From: Deltaproteobacteria bacterium
Lineage (GTDB): Bacteria; Desulfobacterota; Binatia; Bin18
Direction of reading: 5' to 3'
Assembly (NCBI GenBank): GCA_009692435.1
Contig: SHZE01000013.1
Coordinates: forward strand, 1 to 36,026
Length of the DNA: 36,026 nt
Shown here: positions 34,572 through 36,026 of the stretch, piece after piece
Position numbering within the stretch: the first letter of the stretch is position 1
Layout of the letters: each line of letters opens with the position of its first letter
Program-made: the position numbers and the translations under genes
Notes under the pieces: model-generated
The model's input: only the letters and a program-made list of their open reading frames with translations
Told to the model about the DNA's origin: nothing
Databases searched by the model: none

Positions 34572-35837
34572 ATGCAACGCATCATCCAAGAACCGTCCCG
34601 TTCCACCCCTGTCAAAGCTGAAACCGAAGTCCTCGTTATTGGCGGCGGTTCGGCGGGAGTGGCCGCCGCCGTTGCCGCGGCTCGCAATGGAGCCGAGGTG
34701 ATCCTGGTCGAACGACTTGGGTACCTCGGTGGATTAGCGACAGGGGGACTCATTATTCTGCTGCTCACTCTCGACGATGGGCGCGGACGGCAAGTCATCG
34801 GTGGTTTGTGTCAAGAAGTGACCGACCGGGTTGCCAAACGTGGCGCGGCCCACTTTCCGCCACAATCGCAATGGGGAAGCGAAGACGCGGAGCTGGTCCG
34901 TCGAGATCAACGCTGGGGCCTGGTGTGGGGCCACGGGCCGCATCGCGTGCGTTACTCGGTGGCGTATGATCCCGAAGAGTTTAAGTTCGCGCTCAACCAG
35001 ATGGTCGAGGAGGCAAAGGTCAAGCTCCTCCTCCATGCGTATGCGTGTGATGCCATTGTTGAGGGAGATCGTGTGACCGGCGTCACCTTCCAAGGTAAGT
35101 CCGGCCGCTTTGCCATTCTGGCGAAGGTTGTGATTGATGCCAGCGGGGATGGTGACATCTTTACCTCGGCTGGTGCGGCCTACGAGAGAGAAGACGTGCT
35201 GCCCTGGCTCTGGTTCACGATGGGTGGCGTGAAGAACCCCGAAGCGGCGATTGATGCCGGCGGTTGGTTTTTTCACACACTTGGTGAGGGGAGAGTCTTA
35301 CTGCCGTGGGGCGCGACCGAGCGGGTCACGCGCAAGATCGACGCGACCAACCCTGAAGACCTCACTTATGCCGAACTGGAATGCCGCAAACGGGTGATGG
35401 AAGAAGTGGATCGTCTCCGGCGCGAGATACCGGGATTCGCCAACGCGCACCTGTGTCATATCGCTGACCAGCTCGGCATTACTGAAAGCCGCCGCTTGGT
35501 TGGGACCTACATGCTTGGCCGTGACGACGTCGATATTCCCTGCGATGACGTGATTGCCATCACTGGACATTGGACCAAGTACGAAGCGCTGTATTACATT
35601 CCGTATCGCTCGTTGCTGCCAAAAGAATTCTCCAATCTGCTCGTTGCTGGGCGCTGCATCTCCGTTGATCATCGCGTGCATCACGCGACCAAGGAAATTC
35701 CACCGTGTCTCGCTACTGGTGAAGCCGCGGGCACGGCTGCGGCGTTGGCGGTGCGGGGCGGTATCGATCCGAAACGTCTAGAGGTGAAGCTGCTCCAGCA
35801 GCGGCTCACAACTCATGGAGCGATTCTGCGGGTGTAA
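34572..35837 (+). CDS. FAD-dependent oxidoreductase (FAD_oxidored-type)
   Basis: EVLVIGGGSAGVAAAVAAARNGAEVILVERLGYLGGLATGG; VIDASGDGDIFTSAGAAYE; LLVAGRCISVDHRVHHATKEIPPCLATGEAAGTAAALAV. Confidence 0.92.
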   Translation: MQRIIQEPSRSTPVKAETEVLVIGGGSAGVAAAVAAARNGAEVILVERLGYLGGLATGGLIILLLTLDDGRGRQVIGGLCQEVTDRVAKRGAAHFPPQSQWGSEDAELVRRDQRWGLVWGHGPHRVRYSVAYDPEEFKFALNQMVEEAKVKLLLHAYACDAIVEGDRVTGVTFQGKSGRFAILAKVVIDASGDGDIFTSAGAAYEREDVLPWLWFTMGGVKNPEAAIDAGGWFFHTLGEGRVLLPWGATERVTRKIDATNPEDLTYAELECRKRVMEEVDRLRREIPGFANAHLCHIADQLGITESRRLVGTYMLGRDDVDIPCDDVIAITGHWTKYEALYYIPYRSLLPKEFSNLLVAGRCISVDHRVHHATKEIPPCLATGEAAGTAAALAVRGGIDPKRLEVKLLQQRLTTHGAILRV

Positions 35838-35905
35838 AAGGAAGCGGATTTTTTCATCCCCCTCCCCCTAGCCCCTTTTGCAGGCAGGACTTACGCTCAG
35901 AGGGA

Positions 35906-36026
35906 TTAACAGGCCCCAATGGGAGGCTGTTGCAGTTCTGCGCGCAAGTAGTGACTAAACAAACTCTCGCGTAAGGCATACAGCGTCTGCCCCAGTTCTT
36001 TCGCCTTCCCCTTTAACGAGCCCCCG
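35906..36026 (-). CDS. C-terminal fragment of an ORF truncated by the window edge; possibly a transposase
   Basis: Minus-strand open frame ending GGSLKGKAKELGQTLYALRESLFSHYLRAELQQPPIGAC*; not in the supplied track because it lacks a start in the window. Confidence 0.35.
   Translation of the reverse strand, partial: GGSLKGKAKELGQTLYALRESLFSHYLRAELQQPPIGAC

Noticed and set aside
1-36026. CRISPR array
   Set aside because: No regularly spaced 23-40 bp direct repeats with unique spacers; only 7-mer arrays and inverted repeats.

Overview
A 36 kb window of a GC-rich bacterial chromosome, probably a deltaproteobacteria-like lineage judging by gene families only. Minus-strand block: type IV pilus genes pilA, a PilS/PilR-like chimera and pilC, then aroE, ppdK, glyS and recO. 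Plus-strand block: grpE-dnaK-dnaJ-thiL-larB-aarF. After these come clcA, rpsU-dnaG, a tRNA gene interrupted by a group I intron, a zinc-ribbon protein, rnpB, a TolC-family gene, folE, and a catabolic set (carboxyltransferase, nitroreductase, LLM oxidoreductase, cyclase, Fe-ADH, FAD oxidoreductase). The left edge carries a truncated transposase-like ORF and the right edge another truncated ORF. Strongest observations: (1) a group IC3-like self-splicing intron in a tRNA(CAU) gene, apparently between U33 and C34, with a long P1-loop insertion; (2) a PilS-type membrane sensor/PAS fused directly to a sigma54 AAA+/Fis activator with no kinase or receiver, facing a sigma54-like promoter upstream of pilA; (3) a recurring intergenic signature of heptanucleotide-periodic arrays with several unrelated 7-mer words, often arranged as inverted arms; (4) a decayed HigB/HigA-like toxin-antitoxin remnant upstream of rnpB; (5) an expanded arm in RNase P RNA containing three copies of a 9-mer. 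All calls come from reading the sequence; no database search was run.
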